Shown: positions 42,671-51,152, counted from the stretch's first letter. The stretch is DNA of 64,000 nucleotides from Flavobacterium sp. W4I14 (GCA_030817875.1 JAUSZU010000001.1:1984001-2048000), one strand, 5' to 3'. Numbers and translations: made by a program. Notes: generated by a model not told the origin, from the letters alone.

Positions 42671-42748
42671 GTCATCCTGAGCGTAGTCGAAGGACAATCT
42701 TTTTTGATTTTTAACGTGTAAAGGTCTTCGACTCCGCTCAGACTGACA
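42671..42748. repeat. Dispersed inverted-end intergenic element
   Basis: Starts GTCATCCTGAGCGTAGTCGAAGGAC and ends with GTCTTCGACTCCGCTCAGACTGAC, near-inverted copies of each other. An AT-rich T6 tract lies in the middle. Related to the CGTCAT-framed elements at 1823, 12470, 15541 and 46936. It could also end transcription of the ArsR operon and of bioA. Confidence 0.7.
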
Positions 42749-42807
42749 AGCACCTTAAAATAAGTTATAATTATTGGTTGTAGAATCTCGCTACGACCTA
42801 AAAGCAC

Positions 42808-44112
42808 CTATACTTCTTCTAAAGCCGATTTTATGGCAGCATAGATATAATCGAGATCTTCATCACTGATTACATACGGTGGGAGGATATAGATAATATT
42901 GCCCAATGGTCTTAATATAATTCCCTTATCTAAAAAGTACGCATACAATAAATTACGCAGATTACTTAAATAAGAGGTTTCATTGCCAGTCTCCCACTCA
43001 ATTGCAATAATTGTTCCCGTTTGCCTAATGGCTTTAACTTTAGGGTGCGTTTTAATTTCTTCAAGAAAAACAGCATGTTTGGCTTCTACTCGCTTAATAT
43101 TCTGAAGTGTTTCAGTTTTTAACAGAATATCCAAACTCGCTAAAGAAGCTACACAAGCAATCGGATTCGCCGTAAAAGAGTGTCCGTGGTAAAGTGTTTT
43201 TAATTTATCGTCGCTTAAGAATGCTTCAAAAATCTCCTTCGTACAGGTGGTTACCCCCAATGGCATTGTTCCACCGGTTAAACCTTTGCTTAAACAAATA
43301 ATATCAGGCTCGTTAGTTAATTTCTCGCAAGCGAAGTAAGTTCCAGTTCTACCGAAACCTGTCATCACTTCATCAGCGATGGTTAAAATTGCTGCATCTT
43401 TACAGGCAGATAAAAGCTGATCCAAATATTTAGCTTCATACATCAACATGCCACCAGATCCTAAAATGAGAGGTTCGAAGATAAAACATGCGGTATCCTT
43501 AAGATTTGAGATATGAGATATGAGATGTGAGATGTTATTTTCGTTTGGCAGATCGATAAACTCGACATCGAACAATAGACTGTTAAAAGCATCGGTAAAA
43601 ATACTGCGGCCACTAACAGACATGGCGCCAAAAGTATCGCCATGATAGGCATTTTTAAAGGCTAAAATCTTCGTTTTTGGTGTATTCTTATTGTCCCAGT
43701 ATTGCAGGCACATTTTTAAGGCTACCTCTACTGCTGTTGATCCGTTATCGGTATAAAAAACTTTATCTTGTTTGCCAGGCAATATAGGTAAAAGCCTTTC
43801 TGCAAGTAATACAGCCGGCTCGTGCGTAAAACCTGCAAAAATCACATGTTCAAGCACATTGAGCTGTTCAGCTACTTTTTGCGCAATATAAGGGTGTGAA
43901 TGGCCATGAATATTTACCCACCAGGATGAAACTGCATCGATATACCGTTTACCTTCCTCATCAAAAACGTACACTCCTTCTCCCCTAACAATTGGGATAT
44001 GGGGAAGTGCATTTTTCATTTGGGTATAAGGATGCCAGATTACCTTTTGATCGCGTTCAGTTAAATTGAGTTTGGAATCTGGAGTATGGAGTTTGGACGA
44101 ATCGGGCATCAT
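42808..44112 (-). CDS. bioA: Adenosylmethionine-8-amino-7-oxononanoate aminotransferase
   Basis: BioA makes 7,8-diaminopelargonic acid in biotin synthesis using SAM and PLP. The 434-residue protein shows IWHPYTQMK, the SSWWVNIHGHSHPYIA block, FYTDNGSTAVEVALKM, IADEVMTGFGRTG and the PLP lysine in CLSKGLTGGTMPL. Two segments look odd: residues 1-16 (SSKLHTPDSKLN) and about 194-206 (ISHLISHISN), both written in tandem-repeat-like DNA. The gene is last in a CDF-Nudix-bioA unit, 2 nt after the Nudix stop. The two initial ATG codons are adjacent. No other biotin gene is nearby. Confidence 0.94.
   Translation of the reverse strand: MMPDSSKLHTPDSKLNLTERDQKVIWHPYTQMKNALPHIPIVRGEGVYVFDEEGKRYIDAVSSWWVNIHGHSHPYIAQKVAEQLNVLEHVIFAGFTHEPAVLLAERLLPILPGKQDKVFYTDNGSTAVEVALKMCLQYWDNKNTPKTKILAFKNAYHGDTFGAMSVSGRSIFTDAFNSLLFDVEFIDLPNENNISHLISHISNLKDTACFIFEPLILGSGGMLMYEAKYLDQLLSACKDAAILTIADEVMTGFGRTGTYFACEKLTNEPDIICLSKGLTGGTMPLGVTTCTKEIFEAFLSDDKLKTLYHGHSFTANPIACVASLASLDILLKTETLQNIKRVEAKHAVFLEEIKTHPKVKAIRQTGTIIAIEWETGNETSYLSNLRNLLYAYFLDKGIILRPLGNIIYILPPYVISDEDLDYIYAAIKSALEEV
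43507..43534. repeat. Four-copy 7-mer tandem repeat inside bioA
   Basis: TGAGATA, TGAGATA, TGAGATG, TGAGATG in direct tandem, 28 nt, lying in the bioA reading frame (codons for ISHLISHIS on the minus strand). The unit length is not a multiple of three, so loss or gain of one unit would shift the frame. Confidence 0.85.
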
Positions 44113-44114
44113 GA

Positions 44115-44567
44115 TTATAATTTAACTGAATATTGATTTTTTAGAAGTTGGCCTACGGTTTTATCTGTTTTAAAGGTAATATCCTCAATATTTAAATCTT
44201 CGATTTTCACCCACCTAAAAGCCTGGAGAATTTCACCTTCTCCATCGAAATCGTAAATAACATCTTTAAAGGCCAATTGCAAAGGCGCTTTTTCTTTAAC
44301 GATATAATATACGCTAATTACCTGGCTATCGTTAAATGACGATTTTTCAAAAAAATCTGTCGTGTAAAAATGAGATAATACTTCAATTTCAGCATCGCAC
44401 TCTTCCACAAACTCACGTTTTAATCCATCAATTAAGCCTTCGCCAAGTTCTAAACCACCACCCGGAAACTTACTGAAACGAAAGCCATACTCTTCCTCAT
44501 CACTTACCAAAACTTCATTATTCTGGTTGATTAACAATCCATAAACCCTAACATTAAAGTAGCTCAT
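44115..44567 (-). CDS. Nudix hydrolase, 150 aa
   Basis: Stand-alone Nudix domain. The Nudix box is GGGLELGEGLIDGLKREFVEECDAEI (about residues 36-61), matching G-x5-E-x7-REUxEExG except for Cys in place of the usual terminal Gly area. The N-terminus YFNVRVYGLLINQNNEVLVSDE is the first strand pair. Substrate (nucleotide or other diphosphate) cannot be told. The gene overlaps the CDF gene by 14 nt upstream and ends 2 nt before bioA, a compact operon. Confidence 0.93.
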   Translation of the reverse strand: MSYFNVRVYGLLINQNNEVLVSDEEEYGFRFSKFPGGGLELGEGLIDGLKREFVEECDAEIEVLSHFYTTDFFEKSSFNDSQVISVYYIVKEKAPLQLAFKDVIYDFDGEGEILQAFRWVKIEDLNIEDITFKTDKTVGQLLKNQYSVKL

Positions 44568-45540
44568 TTTCGAAATGCTTTTTATTTTTGATTACTATTT
44601 CTGGCGTCCATACAATTTCCTTTTTAAAGGCCTCTGTCCTCACCGGACATTCGCTCATGTGGCAATAATGGCAACACTCAGGCAAGCATGGGTCTGCATG
44701 AATAAAGAGTTCTGCTTTGCGAAAGCCGTTTTTATTGATCAGTTCATCAATCTGCGAGATTTCGCGGTGAACTTTATTTAAGTCAAAATAATAAGGCAAT
44801 GTTACATGACAATCGATATGAAATTCAGGACCATATTGCTGGGTACGCAGGTTGTGCACATCAATCCACGGGTTGTGCCTGTTCTTCTGTAAAACATCTA
44901 CTACTTCTTCAACAAGTGTAAAGTCACTTTCATCCATTAATCCACCCACCGAACCACGGGTAAGTTTATAACCAGAATAAACAATGTAAAAGCCTACCAA
45001 AAAAGAAAGCAGGCTATCTAGCCAAATAATATTTGTTAGCTGAATTAAGATTAAGCCAAAAACAATCGCTGCACTTGTATAGGTATCAGTTAATAAATGT
45101 TTACCATCAGCCTGCAATGTAATCGAATGCTCATCTTTACCTACGTTGATGAGGTATAAACCTACAATCAGATTAATTAAGCCCGTAATACCAATAATCA
45201 GCGTTCCTGTTAATAGTTCACCTACCAAATGAGGATAGATAAGGTTGTATGATGATTTGAAAATAATAACCACTCCCGCTATCAAAATCAATATTCCTTC
45301 AACAAAAGCTGAGAAAAACTCAACTTTTCCATGTCCATAAGGATGATTTTCGTCGCGGGGTTGCGTACTTAAGTAAATGCTATAAAAGGCAAAACTCCCT
45401 GCTATTACATTTACAATGCTCTCTGCTGCATCTGTTAAGATGGCATTTGATCCCGTAATAAAATACGCAACAAACTTGGCCAACATCAGCACCACACTCA
45501 CCACCAGAGAAATTATTATTGCTTTCTTTTTTACCGACAC
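44554..45540 (-). CDS. Cation diffusion facilitator family transporter
   Basis: A CDF-type divalent metal exporter of 328 residues. Six membrane helices lie in about residues 7-205. Metal-site motifs are NAILTDAAESIVNV (helix 2) and DENHPYGHGKVEFFSA. The cytoplasmic domain ends with an unusual Cys/His cluster, DPCLPECCHYCHMSECPV, with five cysteines and two histidines in about 15 residues. The start is GTG 45540: no in-frame ATG gives the first helix, and a TATTTTTG box lies 14 nt upstream on the same strand. Probably exports Zn, Fe or Mn; specificity not readable. Confidence 0.92.
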   Translation of the reverse strand: MSVKKKAIIISLVVSVVLMLAKFVAYFITGSNAILTDAAESIVNVIAGSFAFYSIYLSTQPRDENHPYGHGKVEFFSAFVEGILILIAGVVIIFKSSYNLIYPHLVGELLTGTLIIGITGLINLIVGLYLINVGKDEHSITLQADGKHLLTDTYTSAAIVFGLILIQLTNIIWLDSLLSFLVGFYIVYSGYKLTRGSVGGLMDESDFTLVEEVVDVLQKNRHNPWIDVHNLRTQQYGPEFHIDCHVTLPYYFDLNKVHREISQIDELINKNGFRKAELFIHADPCLPECCHYCHMSECPVRTEAFKKEIVWTPEIVIKNKKHFENELL

Positions 45541-45554
45541 CAGGATATTTTTTT

Positions 45555-45562
45555 CAAAAATA
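45555..45562 (-). promoter_or_regulatory. Promoter -7 box of the CDF-Nudix-bioA operon
   Basis: TATTTTTG on the minus strand, exact TAnnTTTG match, 14 nt before the GTG start. It supports that unusual start codon. Confidence 0.6.
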
Positions 45563-45627
45563 CGCTTATCGAATAAATTAAATGAGAAAAACTATGTCTT
45601 TTTTAGTGCAGAATAATATTTGGTTTA

Positions 45628-45635
45628 TATATTTG
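45628..45635 (+). promoter_or_regulatory. Promoter -7 box of the aminotransferase gene
   Basis: TATATTTG, exact match, ending 18 nt before ATG 45654. It lies 65 nt from the divergent CDF promoter box. Confidence 0.6.
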
Positions 45636-45653
45636 CGCTCAAAGTAATTAACC

Positions 45654-46850
45654 ATGAGCACCTTATCCAAAAGAATCAACAGTCTATCTGAATCCGCAAC
45701 CCTTAAAATGACAAAACTTGGCCGCGAATTAGCGTCTAAGGGCATTAACATCATTAGTTTAAGCGTTGGTGAACCCGATTTCAATACACCCGATCACGTA
45801 AAAAATGCTGCTAAAAAGGCATTAGACGAAAATTATACACGTTATTCGCCAGTACCAGGCTATCCAGACCTGCGCCAGGCGATCGTAAACAAGCTAAAAA
45901 CAGAAAACAATCTGGATTATGATATTTCTCAGATCGTGGTTTCAACAGGTGCGAAACAATCTTTATCGAATGTTATTTTAACCTTGATTGATCCGGATGA
46001 TGAGGTAATCATCCCAACTCCTTACTGGGTTTCTTACTCAGAAATGGTAACCCTTGCAGAAGGAAAATCTGTTTTTATCGATACTGACATTGAAAGTGAT
46101 TTCAAAATCACTCCTGCGCAATTAGAAGCAGCCATTACGCCGAAATCGAAATTATTTATGTTTTCTTCACCATGTAACCCAACAGGTTCGGTTTACAGCA
46201 AAGAAGAATTAGCAGCGCTGGTTGCGGTTTTCGAAAAATATCCTAATATCTATATCTTATCTGATGAGATTTATGAGCACATTAACTTTGTTGATAAACA
46301 TGAGTCTATTGCTCAATTCGATAGCATTAAAGACCGCGTAATCATTGTTAACGGTTTCTCTAAGGCTTTCGCCATGACAGGCTGGAGATTAGGTTATATC
46401 GCCGCTAATAAAGAAATTGCAGCTGCTAACGATAAATTACAAGGGCAAACTACTTCTGGAACGTGTTCTATTGCACAAAGAGCAGGAATTGTTGCTTACG
46501 AGCAAGGTTTAGCCAGTGTTTTAGAAATGAAAGAAGCATTTTTACGCCGTAGAGAATTGGTTTACAATTTATTAAACGAAATACCAGGTGTAAAAACAAA
46601 TCTTCCCGATGGCGCTTTCTACTTTTTCCCAGAAATCAGTTCTTTCTTCGGTAAAAAAGATACTGACGGAAATGTAATTAAAGATTCTTCAGACCTGGCT
46701 TTATATTTATTAAACGTTGGTCACGTAGCAACTGTTGGTGGCGATTCATTTGGTAATAACAACTACATCCGTTTATCTTATGCAGCATCAGACGAGAGTT
46801 TGGTTGAAGCATTAAGAAGGATTAAAGAAGCTTTAGGTAAGTTAGCTTAG
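45654..46850 (+). CDS. PLP-dependent aminotransferase, aspartate aminotransferase type
   Basis: Class I/II aminotransferase of 398 residues. SLSVGEPDFNTPDHV is the family's N-terminal substrate loop, YTRYSPVPGYPDLRQAI the helix that follows, FSSPCNPTGSVYSKEEL contains the conserved Asn, and the PLP lysine is in NGFSKAFAMTGWRLGYI. The C-terminal RLSYAASDESL has the carboxylate-binding arginine. This subgroup usually accepts aspartate, and some members also prephenate. It is monocistronic, closed by a strong terminator. Confidence 0.95.
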   Translation: MSTLSKRINSLSESATLKMTKLGRELASKGINIISLSVGEPDFNTPDHVKNAAKKALDENYTRYSPVPGYPDLRQAIVNKLKTENNLDYDISQIVVSTGAKQSLSNVILTLIDPDDEVIIPTPYWVSYSEMVTLAEGKSVFIDTDIESDFKITPAQLEAAITPKSKLFMFSSPCNPTGSVYSKEELAALVAVFEKYPNIYILSDEIYEHINFVDKHESIAQFDSIKDRVIIVNGFSKAFAMTGWRLGYIAANKEIAAANDKLQGQTTSGTCSIAQRAGIVAYEQGLASVLEMKEAFLRRRELVYNLLNEIPGVKTNLPDGAFYFFPEISSFFGKKDTDGNVIKDSSDLALYLLNVGHVATVGGDSFGNNNYIRLSYAASDESLVEALRRIKEALGKLA

Positions 46851-46887
46851 TTAGTTTGCAATTGACTGTTTTTCAATTAACAGTCTA

Positions 46888-46925
46888 TAAACCCCTCATT
46901 AATTAAATTTAATGAGGGGTTTATC
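46888..46925 (+). terminator. Terminator of the aminotransferase gene
   Basis: 13-bp perfect stem: TAAACCCCTCATT (46888-46900) and AATGAGGGGTTTA (46911-46923), 37 nt after the stop, followed by TC-rich sequence. Confidence 0.85.
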
Positions 46926-46935
46926 TTTGAATAAT

Positions 46936-47036
46936 CGTCATCTCGACTGTAGCTTATCGATTTTTCATCGAAAGCGAAATGGAGAGATCTATTGCAACAG
47001 ATTTCTCGACTGCGTTGCACTCCGCTCGAAATGACG
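46936..47036. repeat. Dispersed CGTCAT-framed element
   Basis: Starts CGTCATCTCGACTG and ends CTCGAAATGACG, inverted ends with mismatches. GGAGAGATCT and AGATTTCTCGAC are inside. It is followed 10 nt later by a 96-nt element whose inverted partner is at 53870. Confidence 0.72.
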
Positions 47037-47045
47037 ATATGTGTT

Positions 47046-47141
47046 CGAAAATGAAAGCAAGCATTTCATCGGAGAATCCAGTCCTTCTTTCCGTTACAAG
47101 TCCTCGCTGCGCTGTGGGCTTTCCACTGCAATAAGGTTTAT
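47046..47141 (+). repeat. 96-nt dispersed element, copy A
   Basis: Aligns over its whole 96 nt with the reverse complement of 53870-53965, about 13 mismatches and no gaps by eye. Both ends are conserved (GAAAATGAAAGC and CAATAAGGTTTATT). Neither copy encodes a supported protein. Each sits next to a CGTCAT-type element. Confidence 0.85.
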
Positions 47142-47197
47142 TCACTACGGTAAGTGCAGATAACTGCAAATTGCGGACTAAAAACTGCCAACTGAAA

Positions 47198-48442
47198 CTA
47201 ACTCCTTATCGCCTCTACCGGATCCAATCTTGATGCTGAATATGCTGGCCAAAAACCAGAGATAGTGCCGATGATTATTGATATCCCGATACCTAAGGCA
47301 ATATTATTCAAGCCCAGTATAATATGAAAATCTGTGGCCGCACCAATAACCAAGGCGAGCAGAAAGACCAGTAATAAACCCAGCAAACCACCTAAAATAC
47401 AAAGCGAAATCGATTCGAAGATAAATTGAAGCAGGATAAAATAGTTTTTTGCACCCAACGATTTTTGGATGCCGATAATATTGGTACGTTCCTTAACCGA
47501 TACGAACATGATATTGGCAATACTGAAACCACCAACCAGGATCGAAAACCCACCAATTACCCAACCGGCAATATTTACCATTTTAAACATCGAATCTAAC
47601 TGATTAGATATAATGGTGGTTTTATTTAGTGCAAAATCTTCTTCCTGGCCTGGTCTGATCCTGTGGATAGAGCGCATTAAACCTTTCAATTCGCTTTCTA
47701 CCTCTTCTAAGCTCACATTATCTTTACCGCGAACAGTAATTTGTGGACCGTAACGCTCGCTTTGGATGTCTAAAACACCTTTTGCAAAAGCAATCGGAAT
47801 ATTTACGTTTTTATCAAGAGAAGTACCTAACATATCTTCTCCTTCTTTTTTGAAAACACCAACAACAGTTAATCTTCTTCCTAAAATCTGAACCTGTTTA
47901 CCCACTGGCGCACCGCCATCAAAAAGCCCGTCGGCTATATCAGAACCTAAAATACAAACCGGTGAGCCGTTTTTACTCTCATTTTCGGTAAAATACCGGC
48001 CGTCCTGAAGCTCGAAATTCCAGGTTTTATTAAAATCGTGCGATGCCGCCCATACCGAAATCCCTTCTATTGAGTTACTTCTGTATTTGATTGTCCTGTC
48101 GTTAGTCGATATTTCAAATGTAACGCCTTGTGCATTTTCAATTCTTTCGCGGAGGGCTTCAAAATCGCGCAATGACGGCTGAGGGCGGTTCATATATTTC
48201 CACCAAGGGTAATTATCACCAAAACTCCAGGGCCATTTTTGAATATAAATAGTATTGGAACCCAGTTTATCTACGCTGGACTGCAACTTACCCCGAAAGG
48301 TATCTACTGCAGAGAATACAGCAATAATGGTAAAAATGCCGATTGTTATAGCCAAAAGCGATAACATGGTGCGTAATTTATTCTGGCGCAGCGCATCAAA
48401 TGCAAAACGAAAACTCTCGCCTATTAGCCTAAAGATTATCAT
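47198..48442 (-). CDS. ABC transporter permease, MacB/FtsX type
   Basis: A 414-residue permease with the MacB plan: one N-terminal membrane helix (KLRTMLSLLAITIGIFTIIAVFSAV), a large periplasmic MacB_PCD domain (about 45-255), and three C-terminal helices (WVIGGFSILVGGFSIANIMFVSVKERTNIIGIQKSLGAKN ... IIIGTISGFWPAYSASRLDPVEAIR). These proteins do not transport through the membrane like classic ABC importers; they transmit force to the periplasm for export or lipoprotein work. A matching ATPase lies at 51769-52527 on the same strand but 3.3 kb away with plus-strand genes between, so partnership is only possible. Confidence 0.92.
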   Translation of the reverse strand: MIIFRLIGESFRFAFDALRQNKLRTMLSLLAITIGIFTIIAVFSAVDTFRGKLQSSVDKLGSNTIYIQKWPWSFGDNYPWWKYMNRPQPSLRDFEALRERIENAQGVTFEISTNDRTIKYRSNSIEGISVWAASHDFNKTWNFELQDGRYFTENESKNGSPVCILGSDIADGLFDGGAPVGKQVQILGRRLTVVGVFKKEGEDMLGTSLDKNVNIPIAFAKGVLDIQSERYGPQITVRGKDNVSLEEVESELKGLMRSIHRIRPGQEEDFALNKTTIISNQLDSMFKMVNIAGWVIGGFSILVGGFSIANIMFVSVKERTNIIGIQKSLGAKNYFILLQFIFESISLCILGGLLGLLLVFLLALVIGAATDFHIILGLNNIALGIGISIIIGTISGFWPAYSASRLDPVEAIRS

Positions 48443-48612
48443 AATTAAAGGTTAGATGCAAAGCTTTTCAAAAGGTTACAGCTTATCTTCAAAACTAATT
48501 AATTTTATGTCTACAATGCATTAATCACCCTGTATTATTTGATTTAAAATGATTAAAACATAATATACATAAATTGCGTTTGATAAAATACGAAAAAGAA
48601 AAATTAAATTCG

Positions 48613-48620
48613 TATTTTTG
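48613..48620 (+). promoter_or_regulatory. Promoter -7 box of queA
   Basis: TATTTTTG, exact match, 22 nt before the ATG at 48643. An in-frame start at 48574 lies upstream of this box and would make a non-family N-terminus, so it is rejected. Confidence 0.65.
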
Positions 48621-48642
48621 CACCTCAAAAAATTCATCAAGA

Positions 48643-49692
48643 ATGAAATTATCACAATTCAAATTCAACTTACCAGAATCATTAGTAGCCAACAATCCGG
48701 CAGAACAACGCGACGAAGCTCGCCTAATGGTTTTACACAAAGACAGCGGTAAAATTGAACATAAAATTTTTAAAGACGTTTTAGGTTATTTCGATGACAA
48801 AGACGTAATGATATTAAATAACACTAAGGTTTTCCCTGCCCGTTTATATGGCAACAAAGAGAAAACCGGTGCAACCATCGAGGTTTTCTTGCTGCGTGAA
48901 TTAAACAAGGAATTACGTTTATGGGATGTTTTGGTAGATCCGGCACGTAAAATCCGTGTAGGTAATAAATTATATTTTGGCGACGACGATTTATTGGTTG
49001 CTGAGGTTGTAGATAACACCACATCACGTGGCCGTACCATCCGTTTCCTATTTGAAGGTACTGACGAAGAATTTAGAAAAAACGTTGAAATTTTAGGTGA
49101 AACTCCTCTTCCTAAATACATTAAACGTAAAGCTACTGCTGAAGATAAAGAACGTTATCAAACTATTTTTGCTAAGCACGAAGGTGCTGTAGCTGCTCCA
49201 ACTGCAGGTTTACACTTCAGTCGCGAGTTGATGAAACGTCTTGAACTTAAAGGTATAGAATTTGCAGAAGTAACTTTACATGTTGGTTTAGGAACTTTCA
49301 GAACGGTTGAGGTTGAAGACTTAACCAAACACAAAATGGATTCTGAGCAGTTCATCATCGAGCAAAAAGATGCGAACATTGTAAACAAAGCTTTAGAGGA
49401 AAAAAGAAAAATCTGTGCGGTGGGTACTACTTCAATGCGTGCTATCGAATCGGCTGTTTCTGCTAACAGAACATTAAAATCGGCTAACGATTGGACCAGT
49501 AAGTTTATCTTCCCTCCTTACGATTTCAGTATTGCAAACTCAATGATCACCAATTTCCACACCCCAGAATCTACTTTATTGATGATGGTAAGTGCATTTG
49601 GCGGATATGAAAACGTAATGAATGCTTACGAAGTTGCAGTAAAAGAAAAATATAAATTTTACAGCTATGGCGATGCCATGCTAATTATATAA
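48643..49692 (+). CDS. queA: S-adenosylmethionine:tRNA ribosyltransferase-isomerase
   Basis: QueA transfers and isomerises the ribosyl part of SAM onto preQ1 in tRNA, giving epoxyqueuosine, the substrate of QueG. The 349-residue product from ATG 48643 has the family start [29 protein letters not shown]. Later signatures are [12 protein letters not shown], the [11 protein letters not shown] block, TAGLHFS, and the [14 protein letters not shown] loop. queG lies at 14.6 kb. A GC-rich low-complexity island separates it from ispD 59 nt downstream. Confidence 0.97.
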   Translation: MKLSQFKFNLPESLVANNPAEQRDEARLMVLHKDSGKIEHKIFKDVLGYFDDKDVMILNNTKVFPARLYGNKEKTGATIEVFLLRELNKELRLWDVLVDPARKIRVGNKLYFGDDDLLVAEVVDNTTSRGRTIRFLFEGTDEEFRKNVEILGETPLPKYIKRKATAEDKERYQTIFAKHEGAVAAPTAGLHFSRELMKRLELKGIEFAEVTLHVGLGTFRTVEVEDLTKHKMDSEQFIIEQKDANIVNKALEEKRKICAVGTTSMRAIESAVSANRTLKSANDWTSKFIFPPYDFSIANSMITNFHTPESTLLMMVSAFGGYENVMNAYEVAVKEKYKFYSYGDAMLII

Positions 49693-49695
49693 GTT

Positions 49696-49749
49696 TTGCG
49701 GTTGGCGTTTGGCGGTTTTAGCGCTAAACGCCACACCCTAAACGCTCAA
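49696..49749. repeat. GC-rich TTGGCG/AAACGC low-complexity island
   Basis: A short G/C-rich tract between queA and ispD with repeated GGCGTTTGGCGG and CTAAACGC units. It contains a perfect 12-bp palindrome TTTAGCGCTAAA (49717-49728). Similar tracts lie at 55195-55257 and 56948-56988, each directly after a coding region. Confidence 0.6.
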
Positions 49750-49751
49750 CT

Positions 49752-50417
49752 ATGAAATACTACGCTATAATTGTAGCAGGCGGTTCTGGCAATCGGATGC
49801 AAACGGAAACCCCAAAACAATTTCTACTGCTCAAAAACCTTCCGGTTTTGATGCATACCATAAAAGCTTTTGCACAAAGTGATATCCAACCTAAAATTTT
49901 ATTGGTTCTAAACAAAGATCAACAAGCATACTGGACCCGGCTATGTGAGGAATTTAATTTCCATGTACCACACCAGATTATCGATGGCGGCACGGAGCGT
50001 TTTCACTCTGTAAAAAATGCTATCCATGCTATCGAAGAAGAAAGTTATGTTGCCATTCACGATGCTGTTCGCCCACTGGTTTCCAAATCTCTTATCGACA
50101 ACTGTTTTAATGAAGCTGAGCTACAGGGAAACGTTATTGCAGCCGTACAATCAAGCGATAGCGTACGATTGCTTAGAGACGATAAAACCACGGCATTAAA
50201 ACGCGATGAGATCTATTTAGTACAAACGCCGCAAACTTTTAGCCTTAGCATTCTTAAAGAAGCTTACAACCAAGAGTTCGATGCTCACTTCACAGATGAC
50301 GCAAGCGTAGTAGAATCTGTTGGTTATGAGATTAATATCATCGAAGGAGAAAGAGGGAATATTAAAATCACTTATCCCATTGATCTTGAGCTTGCCGAAT
50401 TGTTGTTAAAAAATTAA
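49752..50417 (+). CDS. ispD: 2-C-methyl-D-erythritol 4-phosphate cytidylyltransferase
   Basis: IspD makes CDP-methylerythritol in the MEP pathway that feeds isoprenoid (carotenoid, quinone) synthesis. The 221-residue protein shows the nucleotide-binding IVAGGSGNRMQTETPKQFLLL, GGTERFHSVKNA, YVAIHDAVRPLV, and DDASVVESVGYEINIIEGERGNIKITYPIDL at the end. The usual RM at GxGxRM is present. It may be transcribed with queA 59 nt upstream. A terminator follows 7 nt after the stop. The carotenoid genes crtB and idi lie at 32-33 kb. Confidence 0.97.
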   Translation: MKYYAIIVAGGSGNRMQTETPKQFLLLKNLPVLMHTIKAFAQSDIQPKILLVLNKDQQAYWTRLCEEFNFHVPHQIIDGGTERFHSVKNAIHAIEEESYVAIHDAVRPLVSKSLIDNCFNEAELQGNVIAAVQSSDSVRLLRDDKTTALKRDEIYLVQTPQTFSLSILKEAYNQEFDAHFTDDASVVESVGYEINIIEGERGNIKITYPIDLELAELLLKN

Positions 50418-50423
50418 AATATA

Positions 50424-50455
50424 AAAAGGAGTTTCAAAAATGAAACTCCTTTTGT
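50424..50455 (+). terminator. Terminator of queA-ispD
   Basis: 12-bp perfect stem, AAAAGGAGTTTC (50424-50435) and GAAACTCCTTTT (50442-50453), 6-nt loop, T tail. A second, weaker hairpin follows at 50497-50513 (AATATCG, GTG, CGATATT) with T8 after it. Confidence 0.85.
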
Positions 50456-50520
50456 AATCCATCTATTTCAAAGCGTTCCCTACTTTTAAATCAATGAATA
50501 TCGGTGCGATATTATTTTTT

Positions 50521-50679
50521 TTACGCTGCCCGTCCAATTACTTTAAGCAGAATTGCAATAACTGCGATTACCAATAAAACGTGGATTATATTACCAACGT
50601 CTCCGAAGCCGTGAAATACAAATCCGATCACCCAGAGTATTACCAATACTACTGCGACTAAATACAATAAATTTCCCAT
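50521..50679 (-). CDS. lmo0937-type small membrane protein, 52 aa
   Basis: Short minus-strand gene found by reading the gap. ATG 50679 opens 52 codons to TAA at 50521. The product is MGNLLYLVAVVLVILWVIGF..., two hydrophobic helices (about residues 2-22 and 31-49) separated by a short HGFGDVGN loop. This Gly/aromatic layout, with HVLLVIAVIAILL after it, matches the lmo0937 family of small membrane proteins, common in Bacteroidota and Firmicutes and often stress-linked. Function unknown. Gene length, no in-frame stop and family match support it despite its small size. Confidence 0.82.
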   Translation of the reverse strand: MGNLLYLVAVVLVILWVIGFVFHGFGDVGNIIHVLLVIAVIAILLKVIGRAA

Positions 50680-50800
50680 AGTGTTAATTTTTTAGCAATG
50701 TTATATTATTGGTGTATTAACACTTGGCTTTTCACTTTTGTTTAAAAAATGTAATTATTTTATCGATATGATGAATAGTACGGGAAATGAAAGTATAAAA

Positions 50801-50830
50801 AAAACCTCCCAGTTTAACTGGAAGGTTTTT
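50801..50830 (-). terminator. Terminator of the DUF2795 gene
   Basis: A 14-bp stem with one wobble (50801-50814 with 50817-50830, centre of 2 nt shared into the loop), followed on the minus strand by T8. It lies 16-45 nt after the DUF2795 stop. Confidence 0.85.
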
Positions 50831-50845
50831 TATAGTTTCTCATGA

Positions 50846-51067
50846 TTAGTATTCGTCCTCGTTAAAGAAGAAATCTTCTTTAGTTGGGTAATCTGGCCAA
50901 ATTTCCTCAATGGTTTCATAAGGTTCGCCATCATCTTCTAATGCCTGTAAGTTTTCAATTACTTCTACTGGGGCACCAGAGCGGATACCATAATCAATTA
51001 ATTCGTCTTTAGTTGCAGGCCATGGTGCGTCTTCCAAGTGCGATGCTAATTCTAATGTCCAATACAT
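50846..51067 (-). CDS. DUF2795 domain-containing protein, 73 aa
   Basis: A small acidic protein with the DUF2795-like plan: YWTLELASHLEDAPWPATKDELIDYGIRSGAPVEVIENLQAL is the helical core, followed by an acidic tail (EEIWPDYPTKEDFFFNEDEY). In Bacteroidota, such 73-residue proteins are very conserved and highly expressed, but function is unknown (from memory). Its own terminator follows closely. It is clearly a real gene by conservation of pattern and codon usage. Confidence 0.88.
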   Translation of the reverse strand: MYWTLELASHLEDAPWPATKDELIDYGIRSGAPVEVIENLQALEDDGEPYETIEEIWPDYPTKEDFFFNEDEY

Positions 51068-51152
51068 ATCGTCAATTCAATTAAATTCTTGTTCTTATTA
51101 TTGCGCAAAGTATATTAAAATTTTTGAGCAAAACAAACTTATTTTTCCACTA

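Noticed and set aside
42530..42807. CRISPR-like array in the hairpin-rich gap
   Set aside because: The palindromes differ in sequence and are not regularly spaced; no spacers and no cas genes are present.
43507..43534. CRISPR or transposon end in bioA
   Set aside because: It is a simple 7-mer tandem run inside an open frame, without target-site duplication or inverted ends.
47041..47169. Short minus-strand frame over the 96-nt repeat
   Set aside because: The partner copy at 53870 does not keep a matching frame and the differences do not favour synonymous sites.
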